Of a stretch of DNA of 64,000 nt, positions 42,776 to 54,226 are shown in pieces. The position numbers and the translations under genes were made by a program. The notes beneath the pieces are model-generated. The model saw nothing but the letters and a program-made list of their open reading frames with translations. It did not search any database and was not told the origin of the DNA. The first letter of the stretch is position 1, and every line of letters starts with the position of its first letter. Source of the DNA: Piezodorus guildinii (taxonomy: Eukaryota > Arthropoda > Insecta > Hemiptera > Pentatomidae); NCBI GenBank assembly GCA_023052935.1, contig CM041292.1:142317143-142381142 (forward strand), in the 5' to 3' direction.

Positions 42776-45700
42776 ATGAGAATACAATCTTTATTTAAGA
42801 AAAGTTCATATGAAACACATGCTTCTTATATAACGCAGCTGACAGCTATGACAACATTAACAGCGGTTCGATTCAGAAAGATGTTACAGCCCCAAACACT
42901 ATCTTCTTTCACCCATTCCCTTTTCGATCCTACACGAGATACAACGATTCAATACATACACGGCCATTCGACCTTCTCTGGACTTAATCAGATACAGCTT
43001 AAGTAAAATTTCTCAGTAAACTTGTAACAATATTTATAACATAATCAGTAATTTTATCCTTTATAATACATAGCCAACTATGTCTTTTAGCTATTGGTCC
43101 ATAGTTTTGATGAATAACTTTTTTTTCGCACCTCAAAAAATTAACACGATTGACACGCTTCAGCTCTGTTAGCGTCACTCGGAATGAAGATTTAACTACA
43201 GCTTCCTAAACAGATATTTTATGGAAAATACTTTTTGTTACATAACATTTGTCGCTAGGTCCACCGTTAAGAGGCGTATTCGTAAAAATGTAAACGATGT
43301 ATTATGTCTTAATGTACAAATATAATTTTTAAAACAAGGTTTTGTTTCGTATATTATCTTTTTCATTCTTTACCTTCTATACCATATCAATTCGCCAATC
43401 TGAAAACTCAATTCCTCCTTGACTGGAAAAATGACTGATACTAAAGCCTCATTTTGTGTTTTATTATTCATCCTAAATATTAGTCAAAATGCCAAATAAA
43501 TTATGGTAGAACATCATAGAGACTAAAATAATAAGACATGAAACAAATATATAGAAAAATGTTATTATTATTAGGAAACTATGAGATTATTGAAAATAAA
43601 TAAACTCATCTTTAAAATTAGGATCAACTTATTTCATTGAATAATTTCTGAAATATATAACAATCCCTAAAAATCTTGATTTGAGTCGAAACGGCAAGAA
43701 CAATAAGCAAACGAGAAGAATCATGAATGAGTGTTGACATTTGATAGTATCAGGAGCAATGCATAGTTGACTACTTAATCGAACATACATCTAGAAACAT
43801 TTTTATAAAAGCAATTCCTAAAACAAATGTATAACATCCAACAATATTTTAACTTTTAGAGTTTTTTTTTTTTTTTTTTTTCTAACGGGCTGATCGTTCA
43901 TGATATAGACATTTATTATTTTATTTTAAAAAGTGACACTGAAAAAAAAAAAAAAAAAAAATTTAGCATTTTTTTTCTAGTCTTTGGAGTCCTCAATCAG
44001 CCTTATCCAACGGTTTTAATAACATTTTATGTTTTTGTACAGTTTTCTTTAGTAAATTTTTTTTTATTATTTTCTTAAATATTTTCATATTGAAATTTTA
44101 TATATTACTTCATAATTAGAAGAAATAACAAAACGCTAGTTATTTTTACATAAAAAATTAAATTAAAATGTGATATAAATTAATCAGTATAATCTCACTA
44201 CTAAATTGCATTATACAATTATAATTAACTCAATCTAGTCTTATTTTAAGTCAATTTACACTGAAATAGTCACACCGACAGCTTATTGGGCCGCCAGCCT
44301 CCACGTGGTTATCGCTCGAGTTTGCTCTTCTAGCGGTCATCAGTAGAGTTTTAAATCGCAAGAAATATATTTTCGTCATTTTGAGGCATAAAAAACTATT
44401 TAAAACAAAAACTGATCGTATGTTCGGACCGGCTAGTAATCGTGATATAATTGATCACTTCATCAAATTAATTAGCTGCTTAGTAAGAGTTTTAGGACAG
44501 CAAGAAATGCATTTTTGTAATAAGTTTAGTAGAAAGAAATTATTTAAATATTTCTAGATGTATGTTCTATGAGGTAGTCAACCATGCATGGAAAGTTATG
44601 AGGAAGGATCTGTACCCAGCAGCACGCCTTCCTTCACCCGATCGACTACTAGATAGCTCAGATCTCGCATCCAACACCTTTTTAATCGCCTCAATAAGGA
44701 TATTACATAGTGCTTTGAGACTACACTCACACTATATTGGAGTATTGAAAGAGTTATTTCGAAATGATAATTATCTGAATAAAGTCATGTTCTTTAATCT
44801 TAATGAAGATAACAAATCGTTACAATGACTAAAAACTCTGTAAATAGAATAAATAGTTATGCAAAATCGTCAGATAAATATGTAAATTATTATAATTCCA
44901 GATGAACGTACACTAAGGGCAATGCTTGAGCCTCATTAAGAGTGGTTATTCTGTATGAAAGCCTCATATATAACTGTAAATACAAAGGTCATCCTGTAAT
45001 TTAAACTAACACCGAAGAAAAATGTATCCTTAGTTTATACAAAAAAGTGTATACAATCATATTACTTATCGAAACAGTTAAGATGAACAGCGTGAACATG
45101 ATTGCATTGACCTTACAAAAAAAACATAGCTTAAGATTTGTATTGGCATTACCAAATAGCTTAAAATGCCACTAGAAATTAAGCTATAAGAAAATAAAAG
45201 ATTCAGTTATAACAGTAGGCAGAAAAACGCTGAAAATTATTAGTTTATTATTTCCAAATAACTATATTAGGGTATAGCTGTTGATAGCAATTAACTATCA
45301 TGAAATGAAATAAATAATTCAAAGACAAATGGAATATCACTGCTAGTTCAAAACGCTATATCCCTGCTGGTTCTGAACCAATTTCGACGATCCTTTTTTC
45401 ATTTTGTAGGATTATTTAGATCAACTTCAACTATAATCTGATCAAAAAAAAACAAAAATATACTTTTAAACCTATTTAAAACAAATACAGCATCAGGGTA
45501 TGCTATAATATGCCCTAGTATTTTTGTGGAGAATTTTAAAAAAATTGGTCACGTAGTTTCGGAGAAATTCCGCGGACGGCGCACAGTGGAAATATGACCG
45601 ATTTAGGCGGACACAATTTTGAAACTTTACGTTATCTCCAAAGGATCTCGCTAATCTAGGTTCGTCTCACAACTAAAATCTAAGAATAAATGATTATTCT

Positions 45701-46089
45701 GGTGCAGTCGGGTTCGGACACAAGATACTGTGAATCATAAAGAAGAGTAATACTTATAGAAATACTTAAAAAAGGAAACAAAGCCTCCATATAGTATTTA
45801 GCAAATAAATACAAAGATTCTGTCGCAATCGGAGTCCCGAAATCGAAGATCAGTAAAAATATTAACTAGATTAATTTTATGGATATCAGCTGATGCACTC
45901 GATGATAACAGTCATACGTTACATCGTCTCTCAGATTTTTGCTTTTTTCAGTAGGAATTCGCTTGAATTCAGTCTGGAGAACATCACTAGACCTCAGGAA
46001 TACTACGGCAGTGAATATTGGAGAAATTTCGGTAAGCAAAGTTATAATTTACTTTGTACAATCACGAAAAAGTGAAAGGAGGGTCACTG
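42776..46089. other. 3.3-kb stretch without a recognisable gene
   Basis: AT-rich, with A and T runs at 43861-43882 and 43941-43960. GC-richer patches lie at 44280-44340 and 44590-44700. An imperfect direct repeat of about 60 bases ('agagtttta..gcaagaaat') occurs at 44346-44405 and 44486-44550. The 45540-45650 stretch ('tcggagaaattccgcggacg') looks repeat-like but matches nothing else here. Confidence 0.45.
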
Positions 46090-46204
46090 ATCAGCTGATT
46101 GCCGCTAGCTCGGCAAGCTCGGGCTTGCTTTTCTTTTACTTATCTTTCTTTTATCTTTAATTCTTATCTCATTATTTATTTATTATTATTATTTTTCTTA
46201 ATCA

Positions 46205-47521
46205 ATGAGATATTTTCATCAAGTCATGTCCTCAAAGTCTGCAAGTAAAAGATCTAGATCTGCAGGTTCAAACTCGTCTCCCACAAAACAGAGACCCCGC
46301 CGTGAACAAAATAAAAAAATGATTCCACCAGCGACCACGTCAGCTACCTCCTTAGGATCTGAACCACAGCCCAGCACATCATCACAAGGAATAACTGATG
46401 AATCCCCGTTTTTTACACCGAATCCATTTCAAATCCTCCAAAATGAAAAAGAAACCATGGAATCTTCTCCTATACCAAGGGAACCACTACCTCCACCAAT
46501 ATTTGTTAAAAATATTAAAAATTTTAAACTTATGTGTGCGCATTTAAACAAAGTAACTGATCCTAATAGTTATTATTGTATAAGTAGAACCAATGATACT
46601 AAAATATCTCCGACTACTGCTGAAACCTACAGAAAGATTGTGAAATATCTGACTGAGACCAAAGCTGACTTTCATACTTATCAGCTGCGCCAGGAGAGAC
46701 CATTAAGGGTCGTAATCAGAAACCTACATTCCTCAACACCCGTTGAAGCTATCAAAGAAGAACTGACAGAACTAGGATTCCAAGTGAGGCAAGTCACCAA
46801 CGTTCTAAAAGATAAAAGTCCACTGCCTCTATTCTTCGTGGACTTGGAACCATCAGCAGGAGTCGAAAATATCTATGACCTCAGTAGACTCTACTATACC
46901 CGTCTAAAGGTTGAAAAACCTTACACAAAGAAAGACATTGTTCAGTGCCATAACTGTCAGGCATATGGTCATACCAGAAGTTATTGCCATCACATACCAC
47001 GCTGTGTGAAATGCGGTGAACAGCATAAAACAGAAGAATGTACAAGATCAAGATCTACACCCGCTGTATGTGCTCTGTGCCTCAAGGACCACCCGGCTAA
47101 CTACAAGGGATGTGAAATCTACAAGAAACTCCGAACCAGATACCAAAAACCTCAGGATACGAATGAAACAGCTGCACCAACCAGAAGCAGAAGAGAACCA
47201 TCTAAACTTGTAAATTCTAACGTGTCATTTGCCCACTTGCTTGGAGGTGGAAACCAGAATCATGAAGTCGAGGCACTGCCGGAACAACATTTTCCTCAAC
47301 AATCTCAATCTATTGTACAACAATCTACTTCTCAAAGTTTACCTAATCTTCAAAAAACTCCTCAACATCAAATTTCTCATATCCCTTCACCATCAAACGT
47401 CACAGATCTTACCAGTCTAATGACATCGTTCATCTCTGAAATCAAATCTCTTGTTATGCCGCTTATATCACTCCTTACAAATCTAGTATCAAATTTAATC
47501 CCTGCCTTGAAAAATCCTTAA
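46205..47521 (+). CDS. Jockey-2 ORF1, gag-like nucleic-acid-binding protein
   Basis: An intact 438-aa frame. The N-terminus is basic and Ser-rich (SKSASKRSRSAGS). The middle domain (about 90-240) is shared with Jockey-1 ORF1. Zinc knuckles are at C248-C251-H256-C261, C267-C270-H274-C279 and C289-C292-H296-C303. The C-terminal third is Gln/Ser-rich with hydrophobic repeats (LTSFISEIKSL). The start may be the ATG at 46205 or an internal ATG at 46229, whose product begins MSSKSASK like a normal N-terminus. The stop codon TAA (47519-47521) is followed at once by the ORF2 ATG, which suggests termination-reinitiation. Confidence 0.9.
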   Translation: MRYFHQVMSSKSASKRSRSAGSNSSPTKQRPRREQNKKMIPPATTSATSLGSEPQPSTSSQGITDESPFFTPNPFQILQNEKETMESSPIPREPLPPPIFVKNIKNFKLMCAHLNKVTDPNSYYCISRTNDTKISPTTAETYRKIVKYLTETKADFHTYQLRQERPLRVVIRNLHSSTPVEAIKEELTELGFQVRQVTNVLKDKSPLPLFFVDLEPSAGVENIYDLSRLYYTRLKVEKPYTKKDIVQCHNCQAYGHTRSYCHHIPRCVKCGEQHKTEECTRSRSTPAVCALCLKDHPANYKGCEIYKKLRTRYQKPQDTNETAAPTRSRREPSKLVNSNVSFAHLLGGGNQNHEVEALPEQHFPQQSQSIVQQSTSQSLPNLQKTPQHQISHIPSPSNVTDLTSLMTSFISEIKSLVMPLISLLTNLVSNLIPALKNP

Positions 47522-50186
47522 ATGAATTCACCTAACTCCTTATCCATTCTCCTTTGGAATGCGAATGGTGTTAGAAATCATACTGACGAACTGACAGCGT
47601 TGTTGCAAGACAAAACAATCGATGTTGCACTTATAACTGAAACAAGACTAACGACTAAACAGTACTTCAAAATACCGCAATACATGACATACCGTACTGA
47701 CCACCCAGACGGCAAAGCCCATGCCGGTTCTGCTATCATTGTCCACCAATCCCTCTCTCATCATTTACTCCCACTTCCCACCTATGATTTCCTACAAGCC
47801 ACAGCCATAGTAATCAAGACTTTTTCCTTTCCGGTAACCCTCACATCTGCATATTGCCCTCCTAAACATTCCATTTCCAATTCCGAATTTGTATCCTTCC
47901 TGGATTCCTTAGGAAATCGCTTCATTCTGGGAGCAGACTTAAACGCCAAGCATCAGCAGTGGGGTTCCAGAACCACGAATTCTCGGGGACGAAATTTGCT
48001 GTCTGCACTCAACTCCCGAAATTTTAATATCCTGCCTCCTGACTCCCCTACCTACTGGCCAACCGATCCTAACCGCAATCCTGACATCCTCGACTTCTTT
48101 ATCCACAGCGGATTAGGCTCCCTCAACTTGTCTGTAACTCGCCTTGATGAACTATCCTCAGACCATAGTCCACTGATCCTAAAAGTATCTCTCACTCCAA
48201 TTCCAAAACCCATTCCACCATCATTCATCCGAGGCCCTGTCAACTGGAACCTTTTCCGCCAAATCCTAACCGATAATATTGACCTCAGAGTAACCCTCAA
48301 AACCCCAGATGACCTAGATAATTCCGTCTACTCCTTTACCACCGCCATCCAACAAGCTGTCTGGGCTGCCTCCTCTCCTAAACACTCCAATATAAATCCT
48401 CACCAAAATCATTTTCCACAACATATTATAGACCTCATACATACCAAACGCCGAGCAAGATCATTATGGCAGCGCACCCGACACCCAACAGATCGCCGCT
48501 CCTATAACTTCTATTGTAGACAATTGAAGAGGGAGTTGGCGACCTTCCGTTCCCAGTCCTTTAATTCCTACCTCTCCTCTCTATCAGCTCGTGATAATTC
48601 CCTGTGGAATATCACGAAAAAGATCCTAAAATACCATCAAGTTTCCCATCCTCTCCGACGTGGTGATGACTCCTGGGCTAAGTCTGATGAAGATAAAGCC
48701 GAGGAATTTGCCACACACCTCTCCAAAGTTTTCACTCCTCACCCGGAATCCCACGCCAATCACACCGCAACAGTGCAAGACTTTCTTATGTCACCAATTC
48801 CACTTTCCCTACCTCCTAAAGCTATTAATCCCTCTGAGGTCACATATCTTCTCCAAAAACTGACCCCCCGTAAATCTCCTGGACACGATCTCCTTACTCC
48901 CCAGATCCTCCGACAACTTCCGCAGAAAGCTATTATATTCCTTACTTATATTTACAACTGCATCCTACGCACCACTATTTTCCTCTGTTATGGAAACATT
49001 CCACTATCATTCTTTTTCTAAAACCAGGCAAACCTTCCAACAACACTTCATCCTACAGGCCTATAGTCTACTCCCCATCCTCTCAAAAATCTTCGAAAGG
49101 CTTCTTCTTAAACGTATCCTACCCATATTAGAATCTCAAAATCTTCCTTCCCATCAGTTTGGATTCCGTCCTCAGCATTCCACAGTTCAACAGGGGCTCC
49201 GAGTTGTAGACCATATTTCCTCAGCTCTTGAATGCAAAGAGTATTGTTCTGGTGCGTTTCTGGACATTGCGCAAGCTTTTGACCGGGTATGGCACACTGG
49301 ATTACTCTTCAAGCTGAAAACCCATTTACCCCAGTCTCTATACCTCATTCTCCGATCCTATCTCTCAAACCGTTCCTTCCGCGTTCGCTGTGGTGTAGAA
49401 TTTTCTAACCTTTATCCCGTTGAGGCCGGTGTTCCTCAAGGCAGCGTCTTGGGACCCGTCCTCTACATCCTTTACACTGCTGATATTCCTACACATCCTG
49501 ATACCTTTCTGGCAACTTTTGCAGACGACACCGCCATCTTATCATCTAGTTCCCATCCTGAAACAGCATCCTTAAACCTGCAAAGACACCTTTCTCTTAT
49601 CGAAGACTGGTGTAATGCTTGGCGCATAAAGGTGAACGAAGCCAAATGCAAACACGTAACCTTCACTCTTCGACGAAACTCCTGTCCGCCAGTTTATTTC
49701 AACTCATTACCAATTCCTCTCTCAGATACAGTCCGGTATCTTGGCTTACTGTTAGACAAAAGATTGACTTGGAACCCATATACAAGACTTAAAAGACAAG
49801 AACTCAACCGACGATTCGGACAGTTATACCGACTCCTAAACAGAAAATCTGAACTTACAGTTGACAACAAATTATTAATCTACAAGACAATACTGAAGCC
49901 CATTTGGACCTACGGACTTGAACTGTGGGGGACAGCTAAACGTACTAACATCAAACGCATTCAATCCTTTCAATCCAAAGTCCTCCGTACAATAGTAAAT
50001 GCTCCTTATTATGTCTCCAACTATACCTTGCACCACGACCTTAATGTTCCCTTTATTTCAGACCTAATTCCATCCAAATTTTCCAAATTCCACCAGAACC
50101 TATTTCATCATCCTAATCCTCTAGCTCAATCCCTATCCAGCTCCACTCATCCATACAACCCACCTAGAAGGTTGAAACGGCAGTGG
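47522..50186 (+). pseudogene. Jockey-2 ORF2, endonuclease-RT, two 1-bp deletions
   Basis: Endonuclease: WNANGV, ALITETRL, GADLNAKHQQWGS, DILDFF and the intact LSSDHSPLIL block. RT: SPGHDLLTPQIL, FLDIAQAFDRVWH, GVPQGSVLGP, TFADDTAIL (FADD at 49518-49529) and RYLGLLLDKRLTW, ending in PPRRLKRQW at the gap. One base is missing around 48980-48990 and another around 49063-49065. Each shifts the frame, leaving about 25 codons between them in the third frame. Apart from these the frame is open, so this is a young but dead copy. A sequencing error in the assembly cannot be excluded. Confidence 0.92.
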
Positions 50187-50286
50187 NNNNNNNNNNNNNN
50201 NNNNNNNNNNNNNNNNNNNNNNNNNNNNNNNNNNNNNNNNNNNNNNNNNNNNNNNNNNNNNNNNNNNNNNNNNNNNNNNNNNNNNN
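50187..50286. other. Assembly gap 2 (100 N)
   Basis: Exactly 100 N between the last ORF2 codons of Jockey-2 and the endonuclease of RTE-2. The missing piece must hold at least the Jockey-2 3' UTR and the RTE-2 5' end, so the real gap is probably longer. Confidence 0.99.
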
Positions 50287-53058
50287 TCGGTCGCGAATGA
50301 AGTTAAGGGTTACCATTTAGATATCGTTGCATTACAAGAGGTTCGCTGGCCAGGGGAGGGTTCGTTAAAAGAAGGAAAGTATACTATTTGGTACGGGGGG
50401 AGCGGTAATTATTGTTTAGGTACCGGGTTTCTGATTAGGAATAAATTTCTTTCCGCATTACGGGATGTACAGTTCTTTAGTGAAAGAATATCGGTTGCTA
50501 TATTTCAGGGTCGTTGGTATAAAATCGCGTTTATAAACATTCATTCTCCCACCGAAGATATTGATGATGAAGTAAAATGCGAATTTTATGATAAACTAGA
50601 GTCGGTTTACGATAAGTTACCGCGAAATTACATTAAAATTATTCTAGGTGACGCGAACGCAAAGGTTGGAAGGGAAGAAGTATATCGTCCTACAATCGGT
50701 AAAGAAAGTTTGCATGAATATAGTAATGATAATGGGACCCGACTAATAAAATTTGCCATTTCGAAAAACCTAATAATCAAATGTACTACGTTTAAACATA
50801 AGGACATTCATAAGTATACGTGGACATCGCCGGATGGACATACTCGGAATCAAATAGATCATATTTTAGTACAAAACAGATGGCAAAGTAGCATAATTAA
50901 CGTGAGATCGTATCGTGGTGCAGAATGCGGATCTGATCATGAATTAGTAATCGCGAAACTTCGACAAAAACTAAATACAAAAAAGAGAACACCGAACTAT
51001 ATTCATCCCGAGAATTTTGATGTTGTTAAATTGAACAACCCCGAAATTAGAAAACAATTCGCGATAGAAGTAAAAAATAGGTTCGATGCTTTGGAATCTT
51101 CATACGAGGAAAACGAAGATGTAAACAAATTGTGGGAAGGGATCAGAGATAATATTAAAGAGGTCGGTAACTTATGTCTTGGGAAAATCGAAAATAAAAA
51201 GAACAAATCTTGGTTCGACAGGGATTGTCAAAATATGTGTGAAAAAAGAAAAACCGCTAAGCTGAATTCCTTAAATAATCCAAGCGATAATAATGTGGCT
51301 TACTTTCGGTTAGTAAAAAACGAAACTTCAAAATTCTTAAAAAATAAGAAAAGAGAGTATCTTAAAGGCAAAATAATAGAAATAGAAAAACACAGAAGCG
51401 AAAATAACGTAAGAGAGATGTACAAAGGTATAAACAAATCGCGTAAAAGATTTGAACCTCTATTGAATGGGGTTAAAGATGCGAATAACAACATAATTGC
51501 CGATCCGACTGAGATATTAAATACATTTAAACAACACTTTGACGGCAATCTAAATACGGAAAATAATAATCAATCTCCTCCCTCTGAATACCAGAGCGCT
51601 GAACCATGGGTAGACGCACCGAGTAAAGAGGAAGATGAAATGGCGATAGGAAAATTAAAACGGTATAAAGCTGCAGGAAATGATAATATCACGAGTGAAT
51701 TAATCAAAGCGTGTGGAGAAGCGGGCGTTTCCAAATTACATGTTTTAGTTAAAAAGATCTGGGAAAATGAAAAAATACCCGAAGAATGGAAAGAATCAAT
51801 ACTTATTCCGATTCACAAAAAAGGACCGAGGACGGATTGTAACAACTATCGTGGGATCTCTCTTCTCCCAGTATGCTATAAAATATTCTCGTCAATACTA
51901 ACTAGCCTAATCACGGAATACGCTGAGGAAATTATCGGAGACTTTATAAAATGTGGTTTTAGGCGGAATCGCTCGACTATTGATCAAATATTTTCCTTAC
52001 GTCAAATATTAGAGAAGAAACTGGAATACAACGGTGTAGTCCATCAACTTTATATAGATTTTAAAAAGGCTTATGATTCCATAGACCTTCAGAAGCTATA
52101 TAACATCATGATTGAACAGGGGATACCTAAAAAGTTAGTAAACCTAGTAGAGATGTGTTTGTCGGAAACATTTCATAAAGTTAGAATCGGTCATAATTAC
52201 TCCGAGAGATTTTAGGTGCGATCGGGTTTGAAACAGGGTGACTCCCTTTCACCTGTTTTGTTTAATATAGCCTTAGAATATGTTATAGAAAAGGTGATGA
52301 GTACGGAGAAAGGCTTACATATGGGTGACAAGATTCCGGTTTTGGGGTATGCCGATGATTTGGTACTACTAGGTGAAGACACGGAAACTATACAACTAAA
52401 TACAAGTGTGTTAATAAAAACCGGTAAACAAATAGGTCTCAAATTAAATACCGATAAGACGAAATATATGATTAGTTGCAGAAATGGTGGCGATCTTGAT
52501 GATATTAATATTTCAGGTCATACTTTTGAACACGTAGAGAAATTCAAGTATTTAGGTTCAATGATAACAAGAAAAAATGAAATCCAGGAAGAAATAAAGT
52601 CCCGGTTAAAGGTGGGAAATGCGTGTTATTATTCGGTTGCTAAATTGCTTAGCTCGCGGCTTCTGTCTAAAAACTTAAAGGTTAGAACTTCTAAAACTAT
52701 TATTCTTCCAACGGTTCTTTACGGATGCGAAACGTGGCCGCTTACTTTGAAGGATGAACAACGGCTTAAGGTTTTCGAGAATAAGGTACTGCGTAAAATA
52801 TTTGGTCCGAAGAGAGATGAGGCCACTGGGGAGTTTAGAAGGTTGCACAACGCGGAATTGCGGAGTTTGTACCCTGTGAATATAATTGAGTTGATAGCAT
52901 CGCGGAGACTCAAATGGGCGCGTAAAGTTGTTGGGCTTAGTGAGGAACGGATTCCGAGAAAGTTGGTATTCGCTGAACCGACTGGTAGGCGTCCGAAAGG
53001 TAGGCCGAAGCGTCGATGGGAGGATTGCATTAAGGCTGATCTCGGGAATTGGGCTTGA
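50287..53058 (+). pseudogene. RTE-2 endonuclease-RT ORF with one in-frame amber codon
   Basis: Frame 1 is open from the gap edge. Endonuclease: VALQEVRWPG (catalytic Glu block), ILGDANAKVG, HTRNQIDHILV and GAECGSDHELV (complete S-D-H). RT: AAGNDNITSELI, PIHKKGPRTDCNNYRGISLL, YIDFKKAYDSI (Asp at 52057-52059), GLKQGDSLSPVLF and YADD at 52348-52359. C-terminus: TVLYGCETWPLTL, RRLKWARKVVG and RPKGRPKRRW. The only break is TAG at 52213-52215, between motifs A and B; the same frame continues on both sides. About 924 codons are visible, so only a short N-terminal part is missing. Confidence 0.93.
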
Positions 53059-53153
53059 CCGGTGAACATTGGACGAGTCTGTGCAGGCGAAGTTTAGTGG
53101 TATCGGCATCGAACCTTCGGGTTCGGTAAGCCTATTATTATTATTATTATCAT
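50287..53153 (+). mobile_element. RTE-type LINE 'RTE-2', 5' end in gap
   Basis: One ORF with endonuclease and RT, then a ~95-base 3' UTR ('cattggacgagtctgtgcag', 'ggttcggtaagcc') and an (ATT)n tail at 53131-53149. A decayed 3' fragment of the same family is at 10680-10855. The CpG-rich sequence (for example 'ggtcgcgaatgaag', 'gatcgtatcgtgg') contrasts with CpG-poor RTE-1. Confidence 0.9.
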
Positions 53154-53154
53154 C

Positions 53155-53873
53155 AAAGCGGTCACCTGGTTTTAAAATCAAATACTTCAGACTCAGGGAT
53201 CCGGAAGTGGCATAAGCTTACCAGGACCTTATCGATGATAAGGCAGAAAGTGGTAGATATAGATGGGACAGCGACGATGTAGAGGAATCTTGGACAGCAA
53301 TTAAGAAAATAGTCTTAGAGACTGCAGAAGTACGATAGTATGTGGAAAGAGTAGGCAGGAACAGAGGACTAAGAAAACTCCTTGGTGGTCCGATGAAATC
53401 AAAGAGGAGGTCAGTCTCAAGAAGACTCTCGGGAAGAAATACCTGCAAAACAAGTCAGCTACGGCATACTCTTTGTATAAGGAACAAATAAAGAAAGTGA
53501 AAGAATTTGTGATTAAGGAAAACAGAAAGTCCTGGGAAGAGTTCGGGAAAAAGCTGGAAAGCAATTACAAGGAAAATCAAAAGCTTTTCTATCGAAGCCT
53601 CAGGAGCATGAGAAAACAGATAGAGCCAGTGCTGAAGCACATTAAAGACACAAATGGAACAGTCCTAAGCAGGCCAGAACATATAATGGATAGATGGAAA
53701 GAACATTTTAGGGAATTGCTGGCACACAATGGTCAGGAAGAAGAATCGAATCTACAGACTAGAAGCACAGAAGACTGCTGGGAAGAAGATGAAATCATCG
53801 GCGAAGAGGAAGTTGCTGAGGCTATAGGTTCACTGATGATGGAAAAAGCTGCTGGCATGGACGGCATTTCACC
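53155..53873 (+). pseudogene. RTE-3 ORF, left part (linker to start of RT)
   Basis: The frame first reads KYFRLRDPEVA, WTAIKKIVLETAEV with stops, then from 53473 (140 codons) NRKSWEEFGKKLESNYKEN, RPEHIMDRWKEHFRELL and MEKAAGMDGISP. It aligns with KKAWEEFGRSVQNNYKDN, EEWRKHYQEKF and LGKASGRDNIVP of RTE-1. The frame ends 20 bases into the inserted CR1. Several breaks exist before 53473. Confidence 0.85.
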
Positions 53874-54226
53874 GAATTCAACCGACGGCATTTGAGTCTT
53901 AGAGTATCTCTGGTGCGATAAGGTGCTTAGTTGTGTGTTTCCTGTTATTTTGTTCATTTCAACAACGAATTTTAGACGTCTTTAGAGAAATTCCTCTATA
54001 AATAAAGTTTACCTAAATCAGGTATCACTATAACCAAATATTGTTTCTGTAACATACAGATATACCGAAAAAAACTTGAGTGTACGAAGCTGTTGAGAGG
54101 TAGTGGTGGGGACACTGTGTTTACCAGCGCTAATACTAGCAAGCTCCACGTAAATACTCGGTATTATTATTATTAAGGTAAATATTATTATTTGTTCTTA
54201 CGTGAAACTTATTATATATATACAAA

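Larger units (their letters stand above)
46090..50186 (+). mobile_element. Jockey-clade LINE 'Jockey-2', cut by assembly gap
   Basis: It has a 5' UTR (start uncertain; 'cagctgattgccgctagctc' at about 46092), ORF1, a directly abutting ORF2 and no 3' UTR because gap 2 begins within the final ORF2 codons. It is the same family layout as Jockey-1 but clearly a different subfamily (ORF1 and ORF2 only moderately alike). Without the 3' end no TSD can be tested. Confidence 0.88.

Noticed and set aside
44562..44828. 88-codon frame as a possible gene
   Set aside because: No recognisable domain, and no splice or promoter context; the length is within chance for this composition.
45360..45700. Repeat-like non-coding block ('gtttcggagaaattccgcgg')
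   Set aside because: It has the style of dispersed non-coding repeats but no second copy in this window, so family membership cannot be shown.
52675..53181. 168-codon minus-strand frame opposite RTE-2
   Set aside because: A shadow of the RTE-2 coding strand. The same applies to other antisense frames over the LINE ORFs.
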